The position numbers and the translations under genes are program-made. The notes under the pieces are model-generated. The model worked only from the letters and a program-made list of their open reading frames with translations. It made no database searches and was not told the origin of the DNA. Shown piece after piece: positions 32,278 through 43,446 of a DNA stretch of 64,000 nucleotides (position 1 is its first letter; each line of letters starts with the position of its first letter). The stretch is taken from the NCBI RefSeq assembly GCF_008122205.1, contig NZ_PHNJ01000008.1, forward strand, positions 1 through 64,000, written 5' to 3'. Source of the DNA: Natronococcus pandeyae (GTDB lineage: Archaea; Halobacteriota; Halobacteria; Halobacteriales; Natrialbaceae).

Positions 32278-33609
32278 ATGGCAAACGACGCTCCCCACAA
32301 CATGGCCAGCGAACGGCGAATGACCACTGATCCCGGACGGATCAGAGAGTGGGCCGAAACCCGCAACGCCGTCCCCGTGACGGTCCACGGCGGCGAAGGG
32401 CACGGCTTCTCGTTTGCCCGGCGAGACGAGATCGGAGACGAGCACGACGAGTACACCTGGGACGAGTTCGCCGAGGCGTTCGAAGACGAGAACCTCGTGT
32501 TCGTCTACCACGAGGAGGCGGAGGCGACGGGTGAGGGACTCGGATCCTTCGAACTCCTCGAGCGTGAGCGGGCGTTCGAGCGGGCCGACCTCGGCCGGGA
32601 CGAACTCGAGGACTCGCTCCGACGGGGTGAGACCGTGACGACCGAAATCGTCGAGACGCAGGTCATCGAGCGCGAAATCGTCGAGCGGGACACGATCGAG
32701 AGCGAGGTGGTCGAGTCGAACATCGCCGAGCGAAACCTCGTCGACTCCGAACGCTTGAGCCGGGAGGTCGTCGAAACCGAATTCCTGGACGACGAGACCA
32801 TCGAGGTCGTCGTCGACGAGACGCGCCTCGACACGGTCGAGGAGATCGAACGCTACACCGTCGAGAGTCGCGTGGTCGACGTCGACGTCGAACAGCACGA
32901 CGAACTCGAGCGCGACGAGATCGAGACGAACATCGAACTCGAGAGCGTCCAGCGGTCGATCCTCGAGAGCGACGTCGTCCGCTCGGACGTCACGCCGGAC
33001 GACGTCCTCGAGCAGGAAGCAATCCGCAGCAACCGCACCGAAGGCGACACCGTCCAGAGCGAACTCATCGAACGGCGGACGATCGAGGAGGAGATCGACG
33101 AACGGCGGCGACTGCGGTTCGTCCTCGAGGAGCGCGAACTGGTGTCCTCCGAGGTGATCCGGAGCGACATGCTCGAGGGCGAGATCATCGACATCGAGGA
33201 GTACGGCGCCGCGGAACCGACGGCCGCCGAAGCCGGGGCGGAGACGGACGTGCCTGCCGAGAGCGCCGAGTCGGACATGGACGTCGCCGCCGGCGGTGCC
33301 GAGTCTGAGATGGAGACGGCCGAATCGACGGAGACGGTGAACGCCGAAGCGGGAGCCGCGATGGACGAATCCGCCATCGAACTCTCGGCGGACGACCAGG
33401 GGAAAGACGTCGTCGACGAACGCGGCGAGACGGTCGGCATCGTCGCGGAGGTCGAGGGGCAGACGGCGTACATCGATCCCCAGCCTGGGTTGACCGACCG
33501 ACTCAAGGCTCGGCTGAACTGGGGCGGCCACGGCGACGACGATTATCCGGTCGAGGCCGCGCAGATCTCGGACATCACGGACGACGAGATCGTTCTCCGT
33601 GGCGAGTGA
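32278..33609 (+). CDS. pentad-repeat acidic protein with C-terminal PRC-barrel-like domain
   Basis: A 443-residue acidic protein without a recognised family name. Residues about 15-90 are a small N-terminal domain (RIREWAETRNAVPVTVHGG). Residues about 120-310 consist of about 38 consecutive five-residue units with a hydrophobic residue at the third place, such as TEIVE-TQVIE-REIVE, later SEVVE and SNIAE. This resembles the spacing of pentapeptide-repeat right-handed helices, but with Glu/Asp/Arg/Ser instead of the usual A-D-L. A low-complexity Ala/Glu/Met linker (about 310-365) leads to a C-terminal PRC-barrel-like domain (GKDVVDERGETVGIVAEV). Function unknown; if the helix forms, its acidic faces could mimic DNA, which is inference. 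The protein has no signal peptide. Confidence 0.65.
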   Translation: MANDAPHNMASERRMTTDPGRIREWAETRNAVPVTVHGGEGHGFSFARRDEIGDEHDEYTWDEFAEAFEDENLVFVYHEEAEATGEGLGSFELLERERAFERADLGRDELEDSLRRGETVTTEIVETQVIEREIVERDTIESEVVESNIAERNLVDSERLSREVVETEFLDDETIEVVVDETRLDTVEEIERYTVESRVVDVDVEQHDELERDEIETNIELESVQRSILESDVVRSDVTPDDVLEQEAIRSNRTEGDTVQSELIERRTIEEEIDERRRLRFVLEERELVSSEVIRSDMLEGEIIDIEEYGAAEPTAAEAGAETDVPAESAESDMDVAAGGAESEMETAESTETVNAEAGAAMDESAIELSADDQGKDVVDERGETVGIVAEVEGQTAYIDPQPGLTDRLKARLNWGGHGDDDYPVEAAQISDITDDEIVLRGE

Positions 33610-33800
33610 TCGCTTGCAGAGCAGACGGCCTCTCGTGGATCGAACGAACGCGAAGAAATCGAACGGCGAAGTTCGAGGTTCGAGGCCGGACCGCGAGGTG
33701 TTACTCGACGGCGCCGTCGACGACGTCGGCGTCGAGGATCTCGTCCTCGTCGGCCAGCAGTTCGTCGTCGACGGTCTCCGGTCCGGACGTTCTGCGACGC
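33610..33800. other. 191-base convergent spacer with a short acidic open frame
   Basis: Between the convergent ends of two genes, the minus strand holds an open frame ending at about 33702 whose last residues (GPETVDDELLADEDEILDAD) look like haloarchaeal protein, but it has no start codon and lies directly after katG in another frame. It may be a remnant of an extended katG tail or chance. Confidence 0.35.
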
Positions 33801-36322
<2,522 letters not shown>

Positions 36323-37666
36323 TTACTCCTCTTCCTCGGGCGTATCGGGCGCGTCCGCGTCCGACCGGCGGCTCACGTCGACCTGGTAGTTCCCGAGGAT
36401 GTCCCGGCCGAGGATGACCGGGTAGTCCATATGGCTGCGATCCTCGACGCTCGCGGTGACCGTGTGCTGGTTGCCGCCGACGCCGACGACGACGTCGACG
36501 ACGGGACGGCTCTTCGAGGTCTTGCTGCTGCCGGATCGAATGCGCGTGATGGATTTGATCGGTCCGGCACCGATGTCGGCCGCGAGGCTGGTGTCGATGC
36601 TCGTCCGTGTCGCACCCGTGTCGGACTTTGCCAGTACGGATTTCGAGCCGCTGGTTCCCGAGAGAACCACTTCCTCGGTGTAGCCGATCACGGACGGCTC
36701 CGCGTCCGCCGACGCCGCCTCGACGGGCTGGGCAATCGGTCTGGAGTCGTCGAGGACGTTCGAGAGATCCCGGACGCGCTCCTCGTCGACCTCGCCGCCG
36801 GCGCGTTCGATCGCGAGTTTGGCGATGTACGGTGCCGGACTGATCTGGGTCGCCTCGTAGAGTCCCTTGAATCCCGCCGTCGGGTTGACCTCGAGGACGA
36901 ACCAGCCCTCGTCACCCTCGACGAGGTCGACGCCAGCGTAGTCGAGGCCGATCGCGTCGGCCGCACGGCGAGCCATATCCCGGGCTTCTTCGGAGAGGTC
37001 GTCGGTCGCATCCTCGACGGAGCCGCCGAGCGCGACGTTAGTTCGCCAGTCGTTGTCGGGCGCGTAGCGGTACATCGCACCGATAACTTCGCCGCCGACG
37101 ACGTAGACTCGGACGTCGTGGTGGCGAACGTCGTCGCGGTCGATGAGTTCCTGCAGGAAGGCGTACCGGTTCCCCACCTTCGCGTTGATCGGATCGTCGG
37201 CACCGACCTTCCACGTTCCGCCGCCGTGGGTCCCGATCGCCGTCTTGTAGACTGCCTCCTCGCCGTACCGATCGCGCGCAGCGTTGAGTTGTTCGCTGTT
37301 GAGCGCGAGCGTAACGTCGGGCGTCCGGACGTCGTTCGCCGCGAGCGTCGTCGCTGTCGAGAGCTTGTGGATCGCCGTCAGTACCGTCGACGGCTCGTTG
37401 AGCATCGGGATGAGCTGTGAGAACGTGTTCGCGAGCCCGAGTTCCTCGGCGGGCTGTTCGGTGTTCGACAGCAGCATCCGGTTCGCGATCACGTCGACCG
37501 ACGGTTCGATGGTGACGCTGCCGTCAGTGACGCTGACCGACGTATTTTCCGCACGCAGCCACTCCGTATCGTGGCCCAGTTCGTCGACGGCGTTGAGTAT
37601 CGCCTTTGTTTCCTTGCTAGTGTGTAGGCTCAGCACCCCGACGGTAACGGGTTCAGTAACGGCCAT
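36323..37666 (-). CDS. rimK: RimK-type ATP-grasp ligase fused to a RimB-like retropepsin-fold domain
   Basis: A 447-residue fusion. The N-terminal ~300 residues are a RimK-family ATP-grasp ligase: glycine-rich loop GTHGGGTWKVG, the metal site LEVNPTAGFKGLYEA and a lysine-rich nucleotide-binding part. The family joins Glu or another amino acid to a target carboxylate (ribosomal S6 in E. coli, gamma-F420 in methanogens). After about residue 320 comes a RimB/ATP-dependent zinc protease-type domain with the retropepsin Asp-Thr-Gly motif (AKSDTGATRTSIDT) and ILGRDILGNYQVDV. Bacteria often encode RimB separately next to RimK. Start ATG 37666 (MAVTEPVTVGVL) is preferred to 37702, which adds an unlike cysteine-rich 12 residues. 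The substrate is unknown; the nearby flippase, GNAT and deacylase genes may belong to the same process. Confidence 0.85.
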   Translation of the reverse strand: MAVTEPVTVGVLSLHTSKETKAILNAVDELGHDTEWLRAENTSVSVTDGSVTIEPSVDVIANRMLLSNTEQPAEELGLANTFSQLIPMLNEPSTVLTAIHKLSTATTLAANDVRTPDVTLALNSEQLNAARDRYGEEAVYKTAIGTHGGGTWKVGADDPINAKVGNRYAFLQELIDRDDVRHHDVRVYVVGGEVIGAMYRYAPDNDWRTNVALGGSVEDATDDLSEEARDMARRAADAIGLDYAGVDLVEGDEGWFVLEVNPTAGFKGLYEATQISPAPYIAKLAIERAGGEVDEERVRDLSNVLDDSRPIAQPVEAASADAEPSVIGYTEEVVLSGTSGSKSVLAKSDTGATRTSIDTSLAADIGAGPIKSITRIRSGSSKTSKSRPVVDVVVGVGGNQHTVTASVEDRSHMDYPVILGRDILGNYQVDVSRRSDADAPDTPEEEE

Positions 37667-37736
37667 ATCAGCTAGACACGAACAGTGTTGATAAACGTTC
37701 ATAGGCGACTGCGACCGGCAAAACGTGCGGCTCGTT

Positions 37737-39206
37737 TCACGTGATCACCGACCGAACCTCCTGAACGTCGATCATCCCGGTCGTGACGGCGAGGACGGAC
37801 CACGTGAACGCGCCGATCGCAACGGCGCCGATGAGCATCACGAAACTCGAGATCAACGGCGTGACGAGCAACACGGCGACGGCCATCACACCCGTAATCG
37901 CACAGATGCGCCCGATCGTTCGCCCAAGCTGCTCGAGCCGCAGGGAGAGTTCGCTGTGGACGATGTACAGGTTCACCGCGACGTAGACGGTGTGGGTGAC
38001 GACCGTCGCTGCGGCGGCGCCGACGACGCCGAACGTCGGAATCAGTACGAGGTTCAGCCCGAAGTTCGCGACCGACGTTCCTCCTTTCGCGATCGCACGG
38101 GACCTCGCGCGGCCGAGGTAGTCTAGGCTGTCGCTCGTCAGATTCGTGATCGCCTGCAGGAGAATGAACCCTGCGAGGATCTGCAAGACAGGAACCGCGC
38201 CCGCGTAGTTGCTCCCGAAGACCATCGTTATGAACGGCTCGGCGACGATCACGAGGCCGACCGTCGCAGGAATGTACAACAGGAGGACGTTCGTCAGCGA
38301 GGTTTCGTAGATTTGACGGGCCTGCTCGAGCTGGTCGGCGGCCTTCTGCTCGCCGAAGTTCGGCGAGATCGTAAAGCCGAGCGCCTCGGCGGGTGCGAGC
38401 ACGAAGTCGGAGATCTGTTTGCCAACCTGGTAGAACGCGACCGCCAGGGGGGTAAGGAAGATGCCGACCAGCACGACGTCGATGCGCTTGTCGATCACGT
38501 TCGCGCTCCGGGTGGCCGTCAGGGGGACGCTGTACTCGACGAGGCGGCGCGAGAGTCCGGACTCGTACTCGTCCGCAGGTTCGTGTTTGGTGTAGAACTC
38601 GAGGTAGAGGACCGTCAGGCCGACGGCGGCAGCGATCGTGTAGCCGACGACGTAGCCGAAGAAGGCGCCGAGTGCACCCATGCCGAGAAGGACGAAGGCG
38701 ATGGCGAACACCAGCCGAGCGAAGCCGCTGATCGCCTGAACGGCCGCGCTGTAGCCGAGGTGGTTGAACCCCTGGAGCGAGATCTGCGAGAAGCCGCTAA
38801 ACGAGAAGGCGACGACGTAGAGCGCGCCTGCCGCGAGAAACGGAGCGACCCCCGGATCGCCGAGGGTGGCGGCGAGCCACTCGTGGGACAACAGGAGCGC
38901 GGACGAGACGAGCGTGAGGAGGACGATCTTTAGCGCGATCGTCGATCTGATCAGGTACGGAATCTGGCCGGGATCTTTCTCTCGGTACTCCGAGAAGTAC
39001 CGTGCTGCGGACTTGCCCAGCCCGAGGTCGGCGACCAGTTGGACGACTGCGAGGATACCGATCGCCCAGTAGAGCGCGCCGTACCCCTCCGGCTCGAGGA
39101 GATAACGCGTCAGGAGCAGCATGAGCAGCGCGCTCGAGAGCATGTAGATCGCTCGCGCGACCAGCGTTGCTTTGAAACCGTGGATGATGTGAGACTGTCT
39201 GTTCAT
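37737..39206 (-). CDS. polysaccharide / lipid-linked oligosaccharide flippase (MATE-MurJ-RfbX type)
   Basis: A 489-residue integral membrane protein with about fourteen hydrophobic segments and the loop pattern of the O-antigen flippase (PST/Wzx) family: an early Arg-Tyr-Leu-Leu-Glu-Pro-Glu-Gly-Tyr-Gly motif after the first helix (RYLLEPEGYG) and a Phe-Gly-Glu-Gln in the middle (ISPNFGEQKAADQ). It should move a lipid-linked sugar or other bactoprenol/dolichol-bound unit across the membrane for surface glycan or N-glycan assembly. No glycosyltransferase is adjacent. It shares direction with the RimK-type gene and is 70 bases upstream of it, so co-transcription is possible. Confidence 0.85.
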   Translation of the reverse strand: MNRQSHIIHGFKATLVARAIYMLSSALLMLLLTRYLLEPEGYGALYWAIGILAVVQLVADLGLGKSAARYFSEYREKDPGQIPYLIRSTIALKIVLLTLVSSALLLSHEWLAATLGDPGVAPFLAAGALYVVAFSFSGFSQISLQGFNHLGYSAAVQAISGFARLVFAIAFVLLGMGALGAFFGYVVGYTIAAAVGLTVLYLEFYTKHEPADEYESGLSRRLVEYSVPLTATRSANVIDKRIDVVLVGIFLTPLAVAFYQVGKQISDFVLAPAEALGFTISPNFGEQKAADQLEQARQIYETSLTNVLLLYIPATVGLVIVAEPFITMVFGSNYAGAVPVLQILAGFILLQAITNLTSDSLDYLGRARSRAIAKGGTSVANFGLNLVLIPTFGVVGAAAATVVTHTVYVAVNLYIVHSELSLRLEQLGRTIGRICAITGVMAVAVLLVTPLISSFVMLIGAVAIGAFTWSVLAVTTGMIDVQEVRSVIT

Positions 39207-39661
39207 ACGACTGGAGAGTACGTCAGTTACGCACTGCGGCGACGGATACCGGCGGAGACCGGGATCTGATCGGAATCATCGAGTGAACGGGCAATTGTAA
39301 TGCAGCGACAACTCGCGTAATGCAGCCACAACAGTGACGGTGCGAACAGTAACGTGGCTCAACAGGACCGAGGCCGTTCAGTACGTGTCCAGTAACGGTT
39401 CGAGGACGGGCATCAGGAACGGGATTACCGAACGATTCCAGAACGGATCGCGTGGTCGACGGACGCTCTCGTCGTTCCACCGCTCGAAGCGGTCACAGTC
39501 CGTTAAGGCCGGCCTACGCTCCGATTCGGGTCGGATACCGTTCCGTACGACCGTTCCGACTCACGGTTGAGTACGCTCGTTCGAAAAAAAAGCCGCTCGA
39601 GTCGGACTCGTCGCACTGCCGAGCCGTGAGCGCTGACCCGTTCCTCTTTCGGGAACACGAC
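39207..39661. other. 455-base spacer
   Basis: This contains the promoter of the flippase on the left. Several short repeated motifs of the form AACGG-TTC recur (near 39348, 39393 and 39434), but no gene is supported. The plus-strand frames are antisense to, or out of frame with, the neighbours. Confidence 0.45.
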
Positions 39662-40414
39662 TCAGAGGTACGAGGAGTCCCACCGCGTCGCCTTGCGCCG
39701 GTTGCCACAGGCGTTGCACTCGATTCGACCCATGGAATCCATGGCGTTGTCGATCGAGTCACAGTGACCGCAGAACCAACCGTAACGAGAGGACTGATCC
39801 TCGGTCTCGTAGGCGCTGTAGAACGGTGCCTGCGAGCCGCGGACGGCTTCGCCGTAGCTAACGTAGACCGTCTCGTCGTCGAGTTCGAGTTCGTCGATCG
39901 CGTTCCAGTCGTCGTCGCTTTCGATCTCGCTCTCGACGTAGACGTTTTCGGTGAACGTCTCGTCGCCGATCTCGACCTCTCGCTGACCGGCCTGTTCGAA
40001 GCCGTGTGCCGCGTAGAACTCGTTACCGCCCTCGTTGTCCTCGAGGACGAAACACTGGACCTGATCGGCGCTCTCCTCGAGGAGTTTCTCCCGAGTGCGA
40101 ACGAGCAGTCGGACGCCGGTTCCGCCCCCTCGATCGTCGGGATCGATGTGGAGCCACTGCAGTTGTCCGGTCTCGTACTGCTGGCCGACCAGTTCGCTCT
40201 GAGAGAAGCCGATGATCTCGCCGTCGCGTTCGACGACCAGGATCAGCAAGTGATCGTCGGCGAGGTCGTCGGCGAACCCGTCCCCGTACCACTGGTCGAT
40301 CGCGGTGTCGATCGTCTCCTCGTCGAGGAAGTCGGTGTAGGTGGATGCGAGTGAATCGTGGGCGATCGAGCGAATGGCGTCGACGTCCGATTCGGTAGCT
40401 TCGCGAATTTCCAT
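39662..40414 (-). CDS. GNAT acetyltransferase with C-terminal zinc ribbon
   Basis: A 250-residue protein. Residues 1-155 are a GNAT N-acetyltransferase, with the acetyl-CoA pyrophosphate loop DPDDRGGGTGVRLLVRTRE and the preceding strand GQLQWLHID. After an acidic linker, residues about 205-245 hold four cysteines arranged as CGHCDS and CNACGN (a zinc ribbon), which can bind nucleic acid or another protein. A GNAT plus zinc ribbon is not usual outside haloarchaea, and the substrate is unknown. The gene reads away from the AstE/AspA-like gene at 40552, with 137 bases between their starts. Confidence 0.75.
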   Translation of the reverse strand: MEIREATESDVDAIRSIAHDSLASTYTDFLDEETIDTAIDQWYGDGFADDLADDHLLILVVERDGEIIGFSQSELVGQQYETGQLQWLHIDPDDRGGGTGVRLLVRTREKLLEESADQVQCFVLEDNEGGNEFYAAHGFEQAGQREVEIGDETFTENVYVESEIESDDDWNAIDELELDDETVYVSYGEAVRGSQAPFYSAYETEDQSSRYGWFCGHCDSIDNAMDSMGRIECNACGNRRKATRWDSSYL

Positions 40415-40551
40415 GCTCTACCGTACCATTCCCTCGTACAAAACGTATGCCCTGAAAGCGAAATTCTCCCTCTCATTCGTCTGGATAGTTGAGGGGTTCG
40501 AGACGACCGGCCAAGACAAAGATTCACGTTCGTGCCGACGAAAACTGGTGT

Positions 40552-41643
40552 ATGAGCGGTGACGATGCGATGGTCGGTTCCACGAGTGAGCCGTCCGACG
40601 CCGACGCCATGGACGACGCGTTCACGTACAACGGTGGACGGGTCGATCCCGGCGAATCGGCGAACATCCGATACGGAATCAGCGAGACGTATCTTGGGGA
40701 TCCGGTCAGAATTCCGGTGACAATTATCAACGGGGAACACCCCGGCCCGACGGTCTTTCTCTCGGCAGCGGCCCACGGCGACGAACTCAACGGTATCGAG
40801 GTCGTCCGCGAAGTGGCTCACGACTGGGACCACTCCGACCTCCACGGAACGCTGGTCTGCCTGCCCGTAATGAACGTTCCCGGCTTCCTCGCCCAGGAGC
40901 GGTACCTTCCGATCTACGACCGCGACCTCAACCGCTCGTTCCCCGGACGCGAGGGGTCGACGAGCGCCAGGCGGATGGCACACCGGATCTTCACGAACTT
41001 CATCGAACCCTGTGATCTCGGAATCGACTTCCACACGTCGACGCGGGGGCGGACGAACATGCTCCACGTCCGGGCGAACATGGACGACCCCTCGGTCGCC
41101 CGACTCGCGAACGCGTTCAGTTCTCACGTTATCATCGCGGGCGAGGGTCCCTCCGGGACGCTCCGGCGCGAGGCGACCGAGGCCGACGTCCCCACCGTGA
41201 CGGTCGAGATGGGCGAGGCTCACCGCTTCCAGCGGAAACTGATCGACCGCGCGCTTACTGGCGTTGCGAGCGTCCTCGCGGAGTTCGGCGTCCACCGAGA
41301 GTCGGCGGTCCACTGGCCCGGCTGGCGCACCGTCATCGCGGCCGACGACGAGAAGACCTGGCTGCGAGCGGACGCCGGCGGGATCGTCGACATGAAGCGC
41401 GGCCGCGGCGCGCTCGTCAGGGAAGGGGAAGTGATCTGTACGATCACCAACCCGTTCAAGGAAGAAGACGACATCGTCACCGTCGAAGCGCCCTTTACCG
41501 GGCTCATCGTCGGCGTTCTCGAGAACCCGGTCGTCTACCCGGGGAATCCGCTCTGTCACCTCGTCGGCCTCTCGCCGGACACGCGTACGGCACTCGAGAA
41601 CGAGCGGACGAAAACCGAGTCACAGTCGCAGCTTCGAATGTAG
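40552..41643 (+). CDS. succinylglutamate desuccinylase / aspartoacylase family (AstE/AspA)
   Basis: A 363-residue zinc-dependent deacylase of the M14-like AstE/AspA group. Zinc ligands are His and Glu in SAAAHGDELNG and a second His in IDFHTSTRG; the substrate-binding Arg-Asn pair is seen as DLNRSFPG. The C-terminal ~90 residues form the all-beta domain of the family (VREGEVICTITNPFKEED; VEAPFTGLIVGVLEN). The members remove an N-acyl group from glutamate, aspartate or a related amino acid. Genes of this family often lie beside RimK-type ligase genes in archaea and bacteria, and here one is 3 kb away. The start MSGDDAMVGSTSE at 40552 is used; internal Met codons cannot be excluded. Confidence 0.85.
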   Translation: MSGDDAMVGSTSEPSDADAMDDAFTYNGGRVDPGESANIRYGISETYLGDPVRIPVTIINGEHPGPTVFLSAAAHGDELNGIEVVREVAHDWDHSDLHGTLVCLPVMNVPGFLAQERYLPIYDRDLNRSFPGREGSTSARRMAHRIFTNFIEPCDLGIDFHTSTRGRTNMLHVRANMDDPSVARLANAFSSHVIIAGEGPSGTLRREATEADVPTVTVEMGEAHRFQRKLIDRALTGVASVLAEFGVHRESAVHWPGWRTVIAADDEKTWLRADAGGIVDMKRGRGALVREGEVICTITNPFKEEDDIVTVEAPFTGLIVGVLENPVVYPGNPLCHLVGLSPDTRTALENERTKTESQSQLRM

Positions 41644-41751
41644 TCTTCCCTGCAGGCCAGATCTGTCCCTGTATCGACAGTCGTCGCTGCAGAACACGGT
41701 AAGCAAATACGATAAAGGTAACTTCTATACCCTCACGGTCAAACCCTCCAC

Positions 41752-41763
41752 ATGAGCGTATGA
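41752..41763 (+). other. three-codon upstream reading frame overlapping the sdhC start
   Basis: ATG AGC GTA TGA ends in a TGA that overlaps the sdhC ATG (ATGA at 41760-41763). A TATA-like box (TTCTATACC, 41723-41731) would place transcription start near 41752, at this first ATG. It might control sdh translation by termination-reinitiation. Confidence 0.4.
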
Positions 41764-42188
41764 GTCAGTCTTACAATCGCGGTCTCATCGAGGACTTCGG
41801 TCGCTGGAAGGAGTTCTCAGCCGGGATGTGGGCGTGGATCTTCCACAAGTTCACCGGGTGGATGCTTATCGGCTACCTGTTTACCCACATCGCCGTGCTG
41901 AGTACGGCTATCGGTGCTGCAGCCGGTGATCCCACTCTCATCCAGCAGGAAACGGACGTGTACACGACGACGATTCAGGGACTCGAGTCGCTGTTCATCG
42001 TTCGCGTACTCGAAGTTGGGTTGCTCGCCGTCGCCGTCTTTCACATTCTGAACGGCCTCCGTCTGCTGATGGTCGACCTCGGTATCGGCCTCTCGGCACA
42101 GGACAAGAGCTTCTACGCCTCGCTGGTGTTGACCGGCGTCATCACCGTCGCGAGCGTGCCCACGTTCATGCACGGGGTGGGCTTCTAA
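41760..42188 (+). CDS. sdhC: succinate dehydrogenase cytochrome b556-type membrane subunit
   Basis: A 142-residue membrane protein with about three helices (residues 27-50, 75-95 and about 115-135). The haem-binding or quinone-site His residues lie in [20 protein letters not shown] and [15 protein letters not shown]. It anchors the complex in the membrane and passes electrons to quinone. It is the first gene of sdhCDBA; the next start overlaps its stop by one base (TAATG). Promoter elements just upstream and a three-codon frame that overlaps the start suggest translational control. Confidence 0.9.
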   Translation: MSQSYNRGLIEDFGRWKEFSAGMWAWIFHKFTGWMLIGYLFTHIAVLSTAIGAAAGDPTLIQQETDVYTTTIQGLESLFIVRVLEVGLLAVAVFHILNGLRLLMVDLGIGLSAQDKSFYASLVLTGVITVASVPTFMHGVGF

Positions 42189-42553
42189 TGGCGGAACGCT
42201 ACTCTTCGTTCGCGCCTGGCGGGACCGCGTGGCTGCTCCAGCGGATCACGGCGGCGTTTCTCGTCGTCGTTCTCGCCTTCCACTTCTTCCAGTTGCACTT
42301 CGTCAACCACGCCGCAGAAGTTACGTTCGCTGGGACACAAGCCCGAATGGAGAACGTTGGATACTTCGTGACGATGGTGCTGTTCCTGATCACGGCCACG
42401 TTCCACGGCGTCAACGGCGTCTACAACGCCCTGGTCAACCAGGGCCTGAAGGGGACACAGAAGAAAGTCATGCTCGCGGTCCTCGTGATCGCCGGGCTCG
42501 CACTCGTCGTCCAGGGAATCTACGTCGCGATCGCTATGGCGGGATGGACCTAA
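42188..42553 (+). CDS. sdhD: succinate dehydrogenase membrane anchor subunit
   Basis: A 121-residue hydrophobic protein with three helices (about 18-38, 55-78 and 94-116). Conserved His in FHFFQLHFV and FHGVNGVYNALV is expected to serve haem or quinone binding together with SdhC. Its start overlaps the sdhC stop by one base, and the sdhB start follows one base after its stop, so translation is coupled. With SdhC it forms the anchor of the succinate:quinone oxidoreductase. Confidence 0.9.
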   Translation: MAERYSSFAPGGTAWLLQRITAAFLVVVLAFHFFQLHFVNHAAEVTFAGTQARMENVGYFVTMVLFLITATFHGVNGVYNALVNQGLKGTQKKVMLAVLVIAGLALVVQGIYVAIAMAGWT

Positions 42554-42554
42554 T

Positions 42555-43445
42555 ATGAGTACGCAACAACAAGAACCCGAACCGCAAGAACCGGAATCAC
42601 AGGAATCGCCTGAAGACCCGGAGATGAAAGGCGCGGAGTCGCCGCAGAATCAGCGACTCAAGGAGAAAGAGCAGGGACTGGCCCAGGAGGAAACCGTCGA
42701 CGAGTCCGACCTCGAGGGAGAGACGGTCCACATCAAGGTGTTCCGATACGATCCCGAGGTCGAAGGCAAGCAAGAGCCGCGCTTCGACGACTTCTACGTC
42801 CCCTTCGAGAAGGGGATGACCGTCCTCGACGCCGTCATGTATGCCCGCGACGAGTACGACTCATCGCTGACGTTCCGTCACTCCTGTCGGCAGGCCGTCT
42901 GCGGCTCCGACGCCTTCTTCGTCAACGGGAAACAGCAACTGGGCTGCAAGACCCAGATCTCCGACCTCGAGCAGCCGATCCGGATCGAACCGCTGCCCCA
43001 CCAGGAGGTCGTCAAGGACCTGGTCGTCGACATGGACCACTTCTACGACCAGATGCACGCAGTCGAGCCCTACTTCCAGCAGGAAGACCTCCCCGACGGC
43101 GACCTCGAGGAGCAGCGCCAGTCCCGGGAGAACCGCGAGAAGGTCAAGATGTCCACGCGCTGTATCTGGTGTGCCGCGTGTATGTCCTCGTGTAACATCG
43201 CAGCGGGCGACAACGACTATCTCGGGCCCGCAGCGATCAACAAGGCCTACCGGTTCGCGATGGACGAACGCGAGGACGAAGAGATCAAGGAGCACCGACT
43301 CCGCATCGTCGAACAGGAACACGGCGTCTGGCGCTGCCAGACCCAGTTCTCCTGTACGGAGGTGTGTCCGAAGGACATCCCGCTCACCGAGCACATTCAG
43401 GAGCTCAAGCGGGAAGCGGTCAAGAAGAACCTGAAATTCTGGTAA
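42555..43445 (+). CDS. sdhB: succinate dehydrogenase iron-sulphur subunit
   Basis: A 296-residue electron-transfer subunit. A 60-residue acidic N-terminal extension precedes the plant-type ferredoxin domain, with [2Fe-2S] ligands in SCRQAVCGSDAFF and QLGCKT. The bacterial-type ferredoxin domain has the first set CIWCAACMSSC and the second set CQTQFSCTEVCPKD, giving the [4Fe-4S] and [3Fe-4S] centres. The Pro that usually follows the fourth Cys of the first set is Asn here (SSCNIAAG). The protein passes electrons from SdhA to quinone. One base separates it from the stop of sdhD. Confidence 0.95.
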   Translation: MSTQQQEPEPQEPESQESPEDPEMKGAESPQNQRLKEKEQGLAQEETVDESDLEGETVHIKVFRYDPEVEGKQEPRFDDFYVPFEKGMTVLDAVMYARDEYDSSLTFRHSCRQAVCGSDAFFVNGKQQLGCKTQISDLEQPIRIEPLPHQEVVKDLVVDMDHFYDQMHAVEPYFQQEDLPDGDLEEQRQSRENREKVKMSTRCIWCAACMSSCNIAAGDNDYLGPAAINKAYRFAMDEREDEEIKEHRLRIVEQEHGVWRCQTQFSCTEVCPKDIPLTEHIQELKREAVKKNLKFW

Positions 43446-43446
43446 T

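Noticed and set aside
33702-33800. Small acidic protein next to katG
   Set aside because: The frame lacks a start codon and directly abuts the katG stop, so it was noted only as a spacer property.
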